Notes: generated from the sequence alone by a model not told the origin. Numbered from the stretch's first letter, positions 39,149 through 48,119 are shown. The stretch is DNA of 64,000 nt from Deltaproteobacteria bacterium (GCA_019912665.1 JAIOIE010000006.1:310001-374000), one strand, 5' to 3'. Numbers and translations are program-made.

Positions 39149-40691
39149 AGCCGTATTCGAGGCCATGCCGAAGGGCAGGTTCCACCGCATAAAGGAGATA
39201 AGGGACGAGTACGTGGACCCGTCGATACTCGAAAAGGTCTCCCTTAATTACGTAAAGAAGAACATGGTCATGCCCCTTAAGGTCAGCGACGGCCACCTGC
39301 TCGTGGCCCTCGCGGGCCCCAGGAGTATCTTTACCGTTGCCGAGCTTGAGAGGATAACGGGTTTCCCGGTAAGGCCGGTCTTCGCCGACGAGGGCATTGT
39401 GAACGACGCCATCAACAGGTTTTTCGACAGGCTTTCAGGCTCGGCGAAGGACGTTATGGACGGCATCGGCGCGGAAAGCCTCGACGCGCTCTCGACGTCG
39501 TGGGAGGAGCCGAAGGACCTCATAGACCTCGCCGACGAGGCGCCCATAATAAAACTCCTCAACTCGCTCCTCTTCAAGGCCGTGAAGGACAGGGCGAGCG
39601 ACATACATATAGAGCCGTACGAGAAGGAAGTGGAGGTAAGGTTCAGGATAGACGGCGTCCTCTACCCGGCCCTCACCCCTCCCAAGTCCATACAAGAGGC
39701 GCTCTCGAGCAGGGTAAAGATAATGGCCGGCCTGGACATAGCTGAAAAGAGGCTTCCGCAGGACGGGAAGATAAGGCTCCTCGTCGCTGGAAAGGACGTT
39801 TACGTCAGGGTCTCGGTCATACCCACCTCCTACGGCGAAAGGACGGTCTTGAGGCTCCTTGACCGGAAGGCCGAAATAATAAGCCTCGACAGGCTGGGGC
39901 TCAACCCCGGGCAGGTATCTACCCTCGAAGGACTCCTGGCCCGCAATTCCGGAATAATACTCGTTACCGGCCCGACGGGCTCGGGAAAGACTACGACGCT
40001 CTATTCGGCCATAAGCGCCATAAACTCGACTACGCGGAACATCATAACGATCGAGGACCCTGTAGAGTACCAGCTAAAGGGCATCGGCCAGGTGCACGTG
40101 AACCCCAAGATAGGGCTCACTTTCGCAAGCGGCCTCCGCTCCATACTCAGGCAGGACCCGGACGTCATCATGGTCGGAGAGATAAGGGACAGGGAGACGG
40201 CGGAGATCGCGATACAGGCCTCGCTCACGGGGCACCTCGTCCTATCTACCCTCCACACGAACGACACATCGAGCGCCGTGACGAGACTCGTTGACATGGG
40301 AATCGAGCCTTTCCTCGTCGCCTCCTCGATATCCGGCATATTGGCGCAGCGCCTCGTGAGGGTCCTATGCCCTTCATGTAAAAAGGGATACGCGCCGTCG
40401 GACTCCGAAACGAAACTCTTCAGGACGCCGCCGAAGCTCCTTTACGCTGCGGGAGGCTGCGAGAAATGCTTCCAGACCGGGTACTACGGAAGGAGCGGCA
40501 TCTTCGAGTTCCTGGTGCCTGGCCCGGACCTCCGGCCGCTCATACTCAGGAACCAGGACGCCGACACCATCCGGCGGCATGCCCTTTCAAAGGGGCTTAA
40601 GACCATGATGGAGGACGGCCTGGAAAAGGCGGCCCTGGGCGTAACGAGCCTTGAAGAGGTGCTAAGGGTAACGAGGGAAGACGGGAATTAG
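39141..40691 (+). CDS. gspE: Type II secretion ATPase GspE
   Basis: A 516-residue cytoplasmic hexameric ATPase: N-terminal GspL-binding domain, then Walker A GPTGSGKTTTLYSA, Asp box IEDPVEYQ, Walker B VIMVGEIRDRETAEIAI, His box LSTLHTNDTSSA, and the tetracysteine zinc element CPSCKKG...CEKCFQTG. It drives pseudopilus assembly. Confidence 0.97.
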   Translation: MDKAVFEAMPKGRFHRIKEIRDEYVDPSILEKVSLNYVKKNMVMPLKVSDGHLLVALAGPRSIFTVAELERITGFPVRPVFADEGIVNDAINRFFDRLSGSAKDVMDGIGAESLDALSTSWEEPKDLIDLADEAPIIKLLNSLLFKAVKDRASDIHIEPYEKEVEVRFRIDGVLYPALTPPKSIQEALSSRVKIMAGLDIAEKRLPQDGKIRLLVAGKDVYVRVSVIPTSYGERTVLRLLDRKAEIISLDRLGLNPGQVSTLEGLLARNSGIILVTGPTGSGKTTTLYSAISAINSTTRNIITIEDPVEYQLKGIGQVHVNPKIGLTFASGLRSILRQDPDVIMVGEIRDRETAEIAIQASLTGHLVLSTLHTNDTSSAVTRLVDMGIEPFLVASSISGILAQRLVRVLCPSCKKGYAPSDSETKLFRTPPKLLYAAGGCEKCFQTGYYGRSGIFEFLVPGPDLRPLILRNQDADTIRRHALSKGLKTMMEDGLEKAALGVTSLEEVLRVTREDGN

Positions 40692-40697
40692 AGCAGA

Positions 40698-41897
40698 ATG
40701 CCGAATTTCAGTTATAGGGCATACGACAGGAACGGTAATGCGGTCGCAGGGCAGATAAACGCCGCCGGCGAGCGCGAGGCGGTCCAGTCGCTCAAGACGA
40801 GCGGCCTTTTCCCAATCGAGGTCAAAAGGCCGGCAGCAGGAAGAGAGGGCCGCGCTTCTGGCCGGGTGCCCGCAGGGGCGCTCGCCGCGTTCACAAGGCA
40901 GCTTGCAACACTCGTCGCCGCAGGCACGAGCCTTACCGAGGCGCTCTCGGTCCTCGCCGAGAATACGGAAATTCCGAAGCTCCGCTCGACGGTACTTGAC
41001 ATCAAGGAGTCCATAACCGGCGGGAGTTCCCTGGCCAGGGCCCTAGAAGAAAAAAAGGAGGTCTTCACGCCTTTTTACAGGGGCCTTGTACTCGCAGCCG
41101 AGGCGAGCGGCTCTCTCGAGAGCGTCCTTCCGAGGCTCGCCGACTACCTTGAGACAAGGGCAAGGATAAACGTCGAGGTCAGGGCAGCGCTCACCTATCC
41201 TGCGCTCATGACCCTCGTGGGCGCATCGGTAGTCTTCTTTCTTTTCATCTTTGTCATACCCAAGATAGCCCGCATATTCTCCGACACCGGCGCGGAGCTT
41301 CCGTTAATAACGGTGCTCCTTTTGAGCATGGCGGACCTGGTCGCCGCCTATTGGCACGTGATGATAGCCGGGGGAGGAGCGGCCGCCTGGTTCATGGCGC
41401 GCCAGCTAAAACGGCCCAGAGGCAAGGCCCTGCTCGACGCGCTCCTTCTACGTCTTCCGTGGTTCGGCCCGATAGCTGCGTCCTTCCACATCGCGAGCCT
41501 CGCCCGCACGCTAGGGAGCCTTCTTAAGGGCGGGGTCCAGCTCCTCAAGGCCCTGGAGATAACCGCCGAGGTGGTCGATAACAGCGTGTACAGAAACATA
41601 CTGAAAGCGGCAATAAAGGACTGTTCAGGCGGCGCGCCCCTCTCCGCGAGCCTCAAGAACTCCGGCGTCCTGCCGCCGGTCGTCGTACACATGATAGGAG
41701 TCGGCGAGAGGAGCGGGAACCTCGATGAGATGCTCATCAGGACCGCCGAGGCATACGACTCGGAATTTCAAAACGGGGTAAAAAAGAGCCTCGCCCTCCT
41801 TGAGCCTGCCCTCATCCTTATCATGGGAATGGTCGTTGGCTTCATAGTCCTTGCGATGCTCCTTCCCATATTCGAGCTCAACCAGGTCATCCGTTAG
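40698..41897 (+). CDS. gspF: Type II secretion platform protein GspF
   Basis: A 399-residue polytopic inner-membrane protein with two GspF domains: FTRQLATLVAAGTSLTEAL in the first and ARTLGSLLKGGVQLLKALEI in the second, membrane segments near residues 170-190 and 220-240, and the C-terminal helix LILIMGMVVGFIVLAMLLPI. It is the platform on which pseudopilins are assembled. It ends the regulator-gspC-D-E-F unit; the 266 nt after it are AT-richer and carry no gene. Confidence 0.96.
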   Translation: MPNFSYRAYDRNGNAVAGQINAAGEREAVQSLKTSGLFPIEVKRPAAGREGRASGRVPAGALAAFTRQLATLVAAGTSLTEALSVLAENTEIPKLRSTVLDIKESITGGSSLARALEEKKEVFTPFYRGLVLAAEASGSLESVLPRLADYLETRARINVEVRAALTYPALMTLVGASVVFFLFIFVIPKIARIFSDTGAELPLITVLLLSMADLVAAYWHVMIAGGGAAAWFMARQLKRPRGKALLDALLLRLPWFGPIAASFHIASLARTLGSLLKGGVQLLKALEITAEVVDNSVYRNILKAAIKDCSGGAPLSASLKNSGVLPPVVVHMIGVGERSGNLDEMLIRTAEAYDSEFQNGVKKSLALLEPALILIMGMVVGFIVLAMLLPIFELNQVIR

Positions 41898-42122
41898 CAA
41901 TCCAGGACCTTTGTTCCGGCCTTAACTTCCCCTACCCTCATCCATCTCACATACACACTGCCATAAACAATCCACCATTCCATTCAATTGACCCGCAGCT
42001 GCCAAGGCGCCCTTCAGAGCAACCCGAGTTGTAGTCCTTTTTAATACCCTTTTTCATCCGTCGGATGGATTGTATTACCGCGGCAGTGGGCTATCCTTAG
42101 TTTTGAGGCGCTTGGAAAAACA

Positions 42123-42142
42123 ATTGACACGTTCACGTCAAT
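42123..42142. promoter_or_regulatory. Inverted repeat upstream of the PilZ gene
   Basis: ATTGAC-N8-GTCAAT, about 20 nt before the start codon. It contains a TTGACA -35-like box, with a weak TACAGA 18 bp further on. Possible operator at the head of the exopolysaccharide locus. Confidence 0.35.
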
Positions 42143-42163
42143 CTTTTTACAGAGCACGGGGAA

Positions 42164-42514
42164 ATGAGGCTCAGAATCTGCCCGGAATGCTATAAAGCCT
42201 TTTTCATGGCCTTCGGTAACGAGCGGGCGCGGTGTCCTCATTGCGGGGTATACCTTGCGGAGCGAAGGTCGACGCACAGGATGAAAAAGGAGATGGACCT
42301 CCTCCTTTCGGTCAACGGCTCGGTCTACAAGGCGCTGACGACGGACTTTTCGGAATCCGGCGCAGGTATAGTCCTTAACGGTTCGACATCCCTTGAAACC
42401 GATTCCATGCTGGACGTATGCATTGAAGAGCTGAATTTGAGGAAGCAGGCCAGGACCGTTTGGGCAAGGAGGGTAACGAGGTCCCTGACCTCTGCGGGCC
42501 TGAAGCTCCTCTGA
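42164..42514 (+). CDS. Zinc-ribbon plus PilZ-domain protein
   Basis: A 116-residue protein. Residues 1-30 form a zinc ribbon with C6/C9 and C24/C27 (ICPECY; RCPHCG). Residues 34-116 are a PilZ domain: R35-x3-R39 (RSTHR) and D61-x-S-x2-G66 (DFSESG), the two motifs that bind cyclic di-GMP. It probably passes a c-di-GMP signal to secretion or exopolysaccharide machinery, since it sits between gspF and the export genes. The SD is GGGGAA close to the ATG. Confidence 0.85.
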   Translation: MRLRICPECYKAFFMAFGNERARCPHCGVYLAERRSTHRMKKEMDLLLSVNGSVYKALTTDFSESGAGIVLNGSTSLETDSMLDVCIEELNLRKQARTVWARRVTRSLTSAGLKLL

Positions 42515-42606
42515 TGTATTATCGGCCGCCAGCTTTTTCAAGCCGGTCAGAGCCCGTTTTCAAGCCGCCTCAAACCGGCGTCATCCTTAACCGGAGGTCT
42601 CACGAA

Positions 42607-43233
42607 ATGACATTTTATATCCCTAAGCTCTTCCTGGTCCTTATCCCGTCCCTCGTACTCATGCTCTTCGCGGCCGGAGCGCTTGCCGCTTCCCAGGGCG
42701 GGACTAAAACGGCAGCGGAGGCAAAGAGTGCGGAACTCTCGAAGGACCCCGATTATGTAATCGGCATAGAGGACATCCTGGAAATAGCCGTATGGAAGAA
42801 CCCCGACCTTTCGAAGATCGTGGCAGTGCGGCCTGACGGCATGATCTCGCTTCCCCTTATAGGCGATATGCGGGCGGCCGGGCTTACGCCCCTTCAGCTC
42901 CGGGACAACATCAACGAATCGCTCAAGGAATACCAGGAGACGGTAGTCACCTCCGTCATTGTCCAGGAGGTGAGGAGCTACAGGATATTCGTCCTCGGAG
43001 AGGTCTTGAACCCCGGCACCTACAACCTGTCGAGGAAGACGACCGTGCTTCAGGCCATAGCCATGGCAGGCGGCATGAGCCAGTTCGCGTCGAACAGCAT
43101 CATACTCGTAAGGGAAGGCAGGGGCGGAGAGGTGGAGAAGACGAGGATCCGCTTCAGCGAAATAGTCGACGAGGACGCGAAGAAGGACAAAAACCTCGTC
43201 CTCAGGCCTGGAGACACCATCTTTGTACGCTAA
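42607..43233 (+). CDS. Wza-like polysaccharide export protein
   Basis: A 208-residue periplasmic/outer-membrane protein. The signal peptide is VLIPSLVLMLFAAGALAAS, then the Poly_export domain (YVIGIEDILEIAVWKNPDLS; RPDGMISLPLIGDMRAAGLT) and one SLBB domain (VLGEVLNPGTYNLSRKTTVL). It is shorter than Wza and lacks the C-terminal barrel helix, as in exosortase-linked exopolysaccharide loci. SD CGGAGGTCTCACGAA sets the start; an upstream in-frame extension was rejected. Confidence 0.92.
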   Translation: MTFYIPKLFLVLIPSLVLMLFAAGALAASQGGTKTAAEAKSAELSKDPDYVIGIEDILEIAVWKNPDLSKIVAVRPDGMISLPLIGDMRAAGLTPLQLRDNINESLKEYQETVVTSVIVQEVRSYRIFVLGEVLNPGTYNLSRKTTVLQAIAMAGGMSQFASNSIILVREGRGGEVEKTRIRFSEIVDEDAKKDKNLVLRPGDTIFVR

Positions 43234-44377
43234 AGCGGCTATCGTGAGCGGAGCGGCGGCGGTGCTCCTCGTGATGCCGTGCCGCGCGGAAGCCCGGAAC
43301 AACTCCTTCGTCCCCTCGGTCACGCTGGACTTCAGGTACGATTCCAACGTCCGGTTCATTGACGACGAGGAGGATGACGAGCCTGGCGACTACGTAGCCT
43401 CGGTCATGCCGGGGTTCAACCTGAGGAGGACCGGTAAGACCTATGAGCTGGACGTGAATTACGGACTTTCGGCCGATTTCCATGCTCGAAACTCCGATCT
43501 CAACAATATCTCGCACAGGGCCGGGGTATCCTTCTCAACGGACCTCACAAGCAGGTGGCACCTGGGGGCCGGCGACAGCTTCAGCTACTCCGAGGACTCG
43601 CTCCGGGCGCTGGGCTTCGAAGAGGGAGTGCTTGTAACGAGGACGGACATACTCGCAAATAACGTCCACCTGAGCATAGGCCGGGAAACCACGAAGAACA
43701 CGAGCCTTTCGCTCACAATGAGGAACTATGTGCAGAAGTTCGAAAACCCGGACCTCGTCGACAGCCGGACGGACTCAGGGACGCTCTCGGGAGGCTACAG
43801 GTACGGACCGAACGGAACGGCAAGCCTCTCGTATACCCACTCGGTCTACAGTTTCGATACGGAACGGGAGCACATCAGGACGCACGGGGTCATGGCGGGA
43901 ATCGAGGAGGCGGTCTCGCCCACGATGAGCGTGAACCTCTCAGGAGGCGCCGAGTACGCTACCGGGCTGGACGGAGACGACCTCTTCCTTACCGCAAACG
44001 CCGGGATAATGAAGAACCTGAAGGACTCCGTTTTAACGCTCTCGTTCGTAAGGGACGTATCCACGCCAACTGGGCTCACGGACGAGATAAGCCTCAGGGA
44101 CTCGGTGATATTCATCTGGGACTTCACTGTGAGGAGGAACATTTCCTCCTCGATATACGCAGGGCTTGCAAGCCATAAATCCGAACCCGATGAGGAAGTA
44201 GACATACGCTCGTACATCGCCGAGCTCTCCGGGAACTGGCAGCCGAACAAATGGATAAGGCTTGGCGCTGGCGTGTCGCACTACCGCCAGTGGACCGAGG
44301 ACGGGCTCGGAACCGGGCTCAGGAGAAACAAGATATTCGTCAACATAACCTTATCAGGCGGAGAGTGGAGGTTCTAA
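43223..44377 (+). CDS. Outer-membrane beta-barrel protein of the exopolysaccharide locus
   Basis: A 384-residue protein, TTG start overlapping the export gene by 11 nt, with GGAGA upstream. Signal peptide AAIVSGAAAVLLVMPCRAEA, then alternating beta strands throughout (VTLDFRYDSNVRF; GGYRYGPNGTASLSYTHSVY; LRRNKIFVNITLSGGEWRF with a C-terminal aromatic residue, as in barrel proteins). It resembles the uncharacterised barrel found in PEP-CTERM/exosortase polysaccharide loci, possibly the outer-membrane exit for the polymer. Confidence 0.82.
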   Translation: MYAKAAIVSGAAAVLLVMPCRAEARNNSFVPSVTLDFRYDSNVRFIDDEEDDEPGDYVASVMPGFNLRRTGKTYELDVNYGLSADFHARNSDLNNISHRAGVSFSTDLTSRWHLGAGDSFSYSEDSLRALGFEEGVLVTRTDILANNVHLSIGRETTKNTSLSLTMRNYVQKFENPDLVDSRTDSGTLSGGYRYGPNGTASLSYTHSVYSFDTEREHIRTHGVMAGIEEAVSPTMSVNLSGGAEYATGLDGDDLFLTANAGIMKNLKDSVLTLSFVRDVSTPTGLTDEISLRDSVIFIWDFTVRRNISSSIYAGLASHKSEPDEEVDIRSYIAELSGNWQPNKWIRLGAGVSHYRQWTEDGLGTGLRRNKIFVNITLSGGEWRF

Positions 44378-44382
44378 ACGCC

Positions 44383-45921
44383 ATGGAGCAGCCAGGGAAG
44401 ACGATAATCGACCACCTGACGGTCTTCATACACAGGAAATGGCTTTTCATTGCGCCGCTTATCGTCGGCGCCGTTGCGGGGCTGGTGTTGAGTTTCGAGC
44501 TCCAGGAGAAATACAGCTCTACGACCCTAATAGTGGTAGAGGAGCAGCAGATACCTGAGGAGTACGTAACGCCCACGGACAGGACGCCTTTCAGCCAGAG
44601 GCTAAACCTCATAAGCCAGCAGATACTCAGCAGGACGCGGCTCGACCAGATAATAAGGGAGTTCAGGCTTTACGAAGACCACAAGCCGAGCATCTTCTCA
44701 AGGGCGCTGGCCTTCGTCACCGGAGAGGACATCGAGGACAGGACGCCGGACGACATCATCAGCCGTATGCGCGAGGACATCCAGTTCATGGTCATCGGAG
44801 AGACGAACACGAAGAAGCCGCAGACCGGCGGGAACGCGTTCACGATAACCTACATCGGAACCGAGCCCCAGACCACGATGCAGGTGACCAACACCCTCGC
44901 CTCGCTTTTCATCGAGGAAAACCTCAAGGTGCGGGAGCAGTACGCCGAGGGCACGACCGAGTTCATATCGAGCGAGCTCGAAAAATCACAGGAGGAACTC
45001 GCCCGGATAGAGCAGAAGATAAAGGACTTCAAGCAGGCGCACATGGGGACGCTCCCGGAGCAGCTCGAGGCCAACCTCCGCACACTGGACAGGCTCCAGC
45101 TCGATCTCCAGAACGTCTCCGTAAACCTGAAGCACAGCGTTGACAGAAGGCAGGTGCTCGAGGACCAGCTGAGATACACGCCGACGCCGAACGCGGTGTC
45201 GCCTGCCGTAAGGAGCACCCTCGAGGTGGAGCTTGAAAGCGCCAGGGCCGAGCTCTCGATGCTACTCTCAAACTTCAAGGAGACGTACCCGGACGTCCTT
45301 ATCCTCAAAAGGAGGATACAGGAGCTCGAGACCAGGCTTGCGGCCGAGCCTTCGACTGAACCCGAGCCCGCCGAGAAAAAAGCGAGGCCTTCGGAGGTCA
45401 TGAACCCCGTTTACGGCGAGCTCATGGCCATAAAATCCCAGATAACTACGCTCAGGCAGCGCGAATCGGAGCTGCGTGCGTCGATCGACGAGTACCAGAG
45501 GAGGATAGAGCTTACGCCGCAGGTCGAGCAGCAGCAGATCGATCTCGTCCGCGACTACCAGATATCGCTCCAGAACTACCAGGGGCTCCTCGAGAAAAAG
45601 ATGAACGCGAGCCTCGCCGAAAACCTGGAGAAGAGGCAGAAGGGCGCGAGGTTCAGGATCGTGGACACGGCCAACCTGCCTGAGACACCGGATTACCCCA
45701 ACAAGCCCCTTGTCGCGGCGATCGGGCTCCTCGCGGGCGGCGCGTTCGGGACCGGGCTCGTATTCCTCTTCGAGTTCATTAACCCGGCTTTCAGAAAGCC
45801 TGAAGACTTCGAGGGCATTATAGATTCCCCGGTCCTCTCCAGCATACCTCTCTTTCCGGCTAACGACGGAAGACAGGGGCAAAAATTCAAGGTCATAAAG
45901 GGAAGGAAAAAGAGTGCTTAA
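44383..45921 (+). CDS. Wzz/GumC-type chain-length determinant
   Basis: A 512-residue inner-membrane protein: N-terminal helix (WLFIAPLIVGAVAGLVLSF), long periplasmic coiled coil (about 180-420), C-terminal helix (PLVAAIGLLAGGAFGTGLVF). It lacks a fused kinase; the separate BY-kinase-like gene lies two genes on. It sets polymer length with that kinase, as in exosortase-A-type loci. The start is the ATG after GGAGG; an in-frame extension into the barrel gene was rejected. Confidence 0.93.
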   Translation: MEQPGKTIIDHLTVFIHRKWLFIAPLIVGAVAGLVLSFELQEKYSSTTLIVVEEQQIPEEYVTPTDRTPFSQRLNLISQQILSRTRLDQIIREFRLYEDHKPSIFSRALAFVTGEDIEDRTPDDIISRMREDIQFMVIGETNTKKPQTGGNAFTITYIGTEPQTTMQVTNTLASLFIEENLKVREQYAEGTTEFISSELEKSQEELARIEQKIKDFKQAHMGTLPEQLEANLRTLDRLQLDLQNVSVNLKHSVDRRQVLEDQLRYTPTPNAVSPAVRSTLEVELESARAELSMLLSNFKETYPDVLILKRRIQELETRLAAEPSTEPEPAEKKARPSEVMNPVYGELMAIKSQITTLRQRESELRASIDEYQRRIELTPQVEQQQIDLVRDYQISLQNYQGLLEKKMNASLAENLEKRQKGARFRIVDTANLPETPDYPNKPLVAAIGLLAGGAFGTGLVFLFEFINPAFRKPEDFEGIIDSPVLSSIPLFPANDGRQGQKFKVIKGRKKSA

Positions 45922-46954
45922 ATTCGACTGGTTCAAAAGGTTCCTTTCAGGCGAGCGGGAACGTATCGACACGGCAGAGCCGCAGGTCTTCTCAAGGCCT
46001 ATAAGCACAGCCTCGCCATTCGGGACGCGTCTGTGGGCTGTCGGCGGCGGCAAGGGGGGCGTGGGAAAAAGCCTCATTGCCTCCAATGCGGGAATCGCGC
46101 TCTCGAAACAGGGTAAGAAGGTGCTCCTGGTCGACGCTGACCTCGGGGCCGCTAACCTGCACACCTTCCTCGGGGTCGAGGGCGGTCGGACGGCCCTGTC
46201 GAGCTTCCTTAAGGACGAGGTCTCTGATTTCAAGTCCCTTATACAGAAGACACCGTTCCCGAACCTCGACCTGGTGAGCGGCGCCAAGGACGCCCTCGAC
46301 GTGCCGGAGGTGAAGGGCTCGCAGATAAGGAGACTCAGGGACGCACTGAAGAAGGTCGAGTACGACTACGCCATCCTGGACGTCGGACCGGGCACGTCTT
46401 CGAACTTCCTGGACATGTTCCTTATGTCGAACGAAGGGATAATCGTCTCTACACCCGAGCCGACCACAATAGAGAACAATTACAGGTTCCTCAAGTGCCT
46501 TTTCCTGAGGAAGATAAAGACCATCGCCGACTCGCAGCCTGACGGAGTCCTGAAGGACCTCCTCCAGAGGATATTCAGCGACAAGTGGTCCCAGAGGGTC
46601 AAGACCGTAGCAGATATAACGGACCAGCTCATCAGGCTCGATTTCGAGCAGGGAAGGATGCTCAAGGAGGACTTGAAGAGCACGAGCCTCTCCATGATAG
46701 TCAACCAGACGAAGAGGGGCGAGGACGCGAAGATCGGAAAAGCCATACAGAACGCGTGCAGCGATTATTTCGGGGTAGATATAGACTACATAGGCTCTGT
46801 CGGGTACGAGGAGACCGTCGGGGAATCCATAAGGACGAGGCGCCCGCTATCGGTCTATTTCACGAACTCCGCTGCCGCAAAATCCATTGACGGCTGCCTC
46901 GTACGCCTCCTTGAAAAGAACAGGGCTGCACAGCAGGTAACATTCCAAATATAA
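45914..46954 (+). CDS. ParA/MinD-family P-loop ATPase
   Basis: A 346-residue ATPase with deviant Walker A GGGKGGVGKSLIASN, A' motif VLLVDADLGAANLH and ILDVGPGTSSN. The overall build is of the FleN/FlhG and MinD kind. GTG start overlaps the end of the chain-length gene by 8 nt. In this place it might position the export machinery in the cell or act on the polysaccharide kinase; neither is shown by the sequence. It is followed 10 nt later by another P-loop protein of different subfamily. Confidence 0.88.
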   Translation: MLKFDWFKRFLSGERERIDTAEPQVFSRPISTASPFGTRLWAVGGGKGGVGKSLIASNAGIALSKQGKKVLLVDADLGAANLHTFLGVEGGRTALSSFLKDEVSDFKSLIQKTPFPNLDLVSGAKDALDVPEVKGSQIRRLRDALKKVEYDYAILDVGPGTSSNFLDMFLMSNEGIIVSTPEPTTIENNYRFLKCLFLRKIKTIADSQPDGVLKDLLQRIFSDKWSQRVKTVADITDQLIRLDFEQGRMLKEDLKSTSLSMIVNQTKRGEDAKIGKAIQNACSDYFGVDIDYIGSVGYEETVGESIRTRRPLSVYFTNSAAAKSIDGCLVRLLEKNRAAQQVTFQI

Positions 46955-46964
46955 AGGTGCCCCC

Positions 46965-47963
46965 ATGAGGGAGAAGAGCGAGAAGACGCATTACGAGTTC
47001 CTGGAAATACCGAGCACGGCCGGCATGGAAGAGATTGAGGAAGCGTACAGGAGGACCAAGGAGCTTTTCAGCGGCGACTCCATGGCGCTCTACTCCCTCT
47101 ACTCGCCGGAAGAGCGCCAGGAGAAGCTCAAGAAGCTCGAGGACGTTTACGAGACCCTGGCCGACCCGGTCAAGAGAAAGACATATGACGAGCACATAGG
47201 AGGCATGGTCGCCTCCCCTCCCCCCCGCGAACGGGGCACCGCGATCGCAGAGGAGAAGGACGCCTTCGAAGAGTATAACGAGACCGGGATGTTCAGGGAC
47301 AGGCTGGGCTTGAAGCAGCAGCTCGCGATAATGGAAACGAACGAGCCCATGGTGGCGGAAAGATACCGTATCCTCTTCACCAGGCTCGAGCAGCTGAGTC
47401 TCAAGCACTCATACAAAACCATAGCCGTCACGAGCGCGATAAAGGGAGAGGGAAAGACAGTCACCTCTCTCAACCTGGGCTGGCTCATGGCTACCGAGTT
47501 CGGAAAGAAGGTGCTCGTCATCGAGAACGATCTGAGGAACCCATCCATATCGTCGAGCTATCTCAACATGGGGCGCCTTTCCGGCCTCATCGACGTCATC
47601 AAGGGCGACGCGGACCTCCGAAGCGCGATAAACAGGCTCGAGGACACGAGCCTCTATTTCCTGCCCGCGAGGGCGAGCGCCAAGAACTCCTCTGTCCTCA
47701 TCGACTCGCAGAGCATGAGGAGCGTCCTCGACAACGTGAAGGCGCATTTCGACTACGTCATAGTGGATTCGCCGCCTATTCTGCCGCTCGTCGACATGAA
47801 CATACTCTCGCGCATGGTGGATGGGCTGTTGCTCGTGGTCAAGGCCGGGAGCACCCCCAAGGACATGGTCAAGAAGGCGGTAAACTCGCTCCCGGTCAAG
47901 AATATAATGGGAGTCGTCCTGAACGGGGCCGACGAGATCCACATGAAAAAGTACTACTACTGA
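46965..47963 (+). CDS. J-like domain fused to a CpsD-type tyrosine-kinase (BY-kinase) domain
   Basis: A 332-residue protein. Residues about 9-78 look like a J domain (HYEFLEIPSTAGMEEIEEAY; VYETLADPVKRKTYDEHIG), but the HPD signature is missing (FSGDSMA at that place), so it should not stimulate DnaK. Residues about 130-332 form a CpsD/CapB-like domain with Walker A SAIKGEGKT and an A' motif VIENDLRNP in place of the usual DADLR. The C-terminus ends in three Tyr (KKYYY), a likely autophosphorylation cluster. It works with the chain-length determinant in polymer export. Confidence 0.85.
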   Translation: MREKSEKTHYEFLEIPSTAGMEEIEEAYRRTKELFSGDSMALYSLYSPEERQEKLKKLEDVYETLADPVKRKTYDEHIGGMVASPPPRERGTAIAEEKDAFEEYNETGMFRDRLGLKQQLAIMETNEPMVAERYRILFTRLEQLSLKHSYKTIAVTSAIKGEGKTVTSLNLGWLMATEFGKKVLVIENDLRNPSISSSYLNMGRLSGLIDVIKGDADLRSAINRLEDTSLYFLPARASAKNSSVLIDSQSMRSVLDNVKAHFDYVIVDSPPILPLVDMNILSRMVDGLLLVVKAGSTPKDMVKKAVNSLPVKNIMGVVLNGADEIHMKKYYY

Positions 47964-47996
47964 CCGGGCGAAAGCGCTTCGCAGGGAGGATGAAAA

Positions 47997-48119
47997 ATGG
48001 ACAAGCCAGGCTTTTGCCGGATATGCGGAATTCTACCACTCATTCGGGCTCGCTCAAGCGGATCATCCCGGCTATGGAGACCTGAGGGGAATACCTCCAT
48101 AAACACCCCATCTACATAG
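47997..48119 (+). CDS. Possible small ORF, 40 codons, with CxxC
   Basis: Preceded by an excellent ribosome site (GGGAGGATGAAAA), it starts MDKPGFCRICGILP and ends NTSINTPST. The CRIC motif near the N-terminus resembles half a zinc ribbon; the rest is low in structure and rich in Ser/Arg, so this may be a decayed gene or a leader peptide for the NusG paralogue 95 nt downstream. No family recognised. Confidence 0.35.
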   Translation: MDKPGFCRICGILPLIRARSSGSSRLWRPEGNTSINTPST

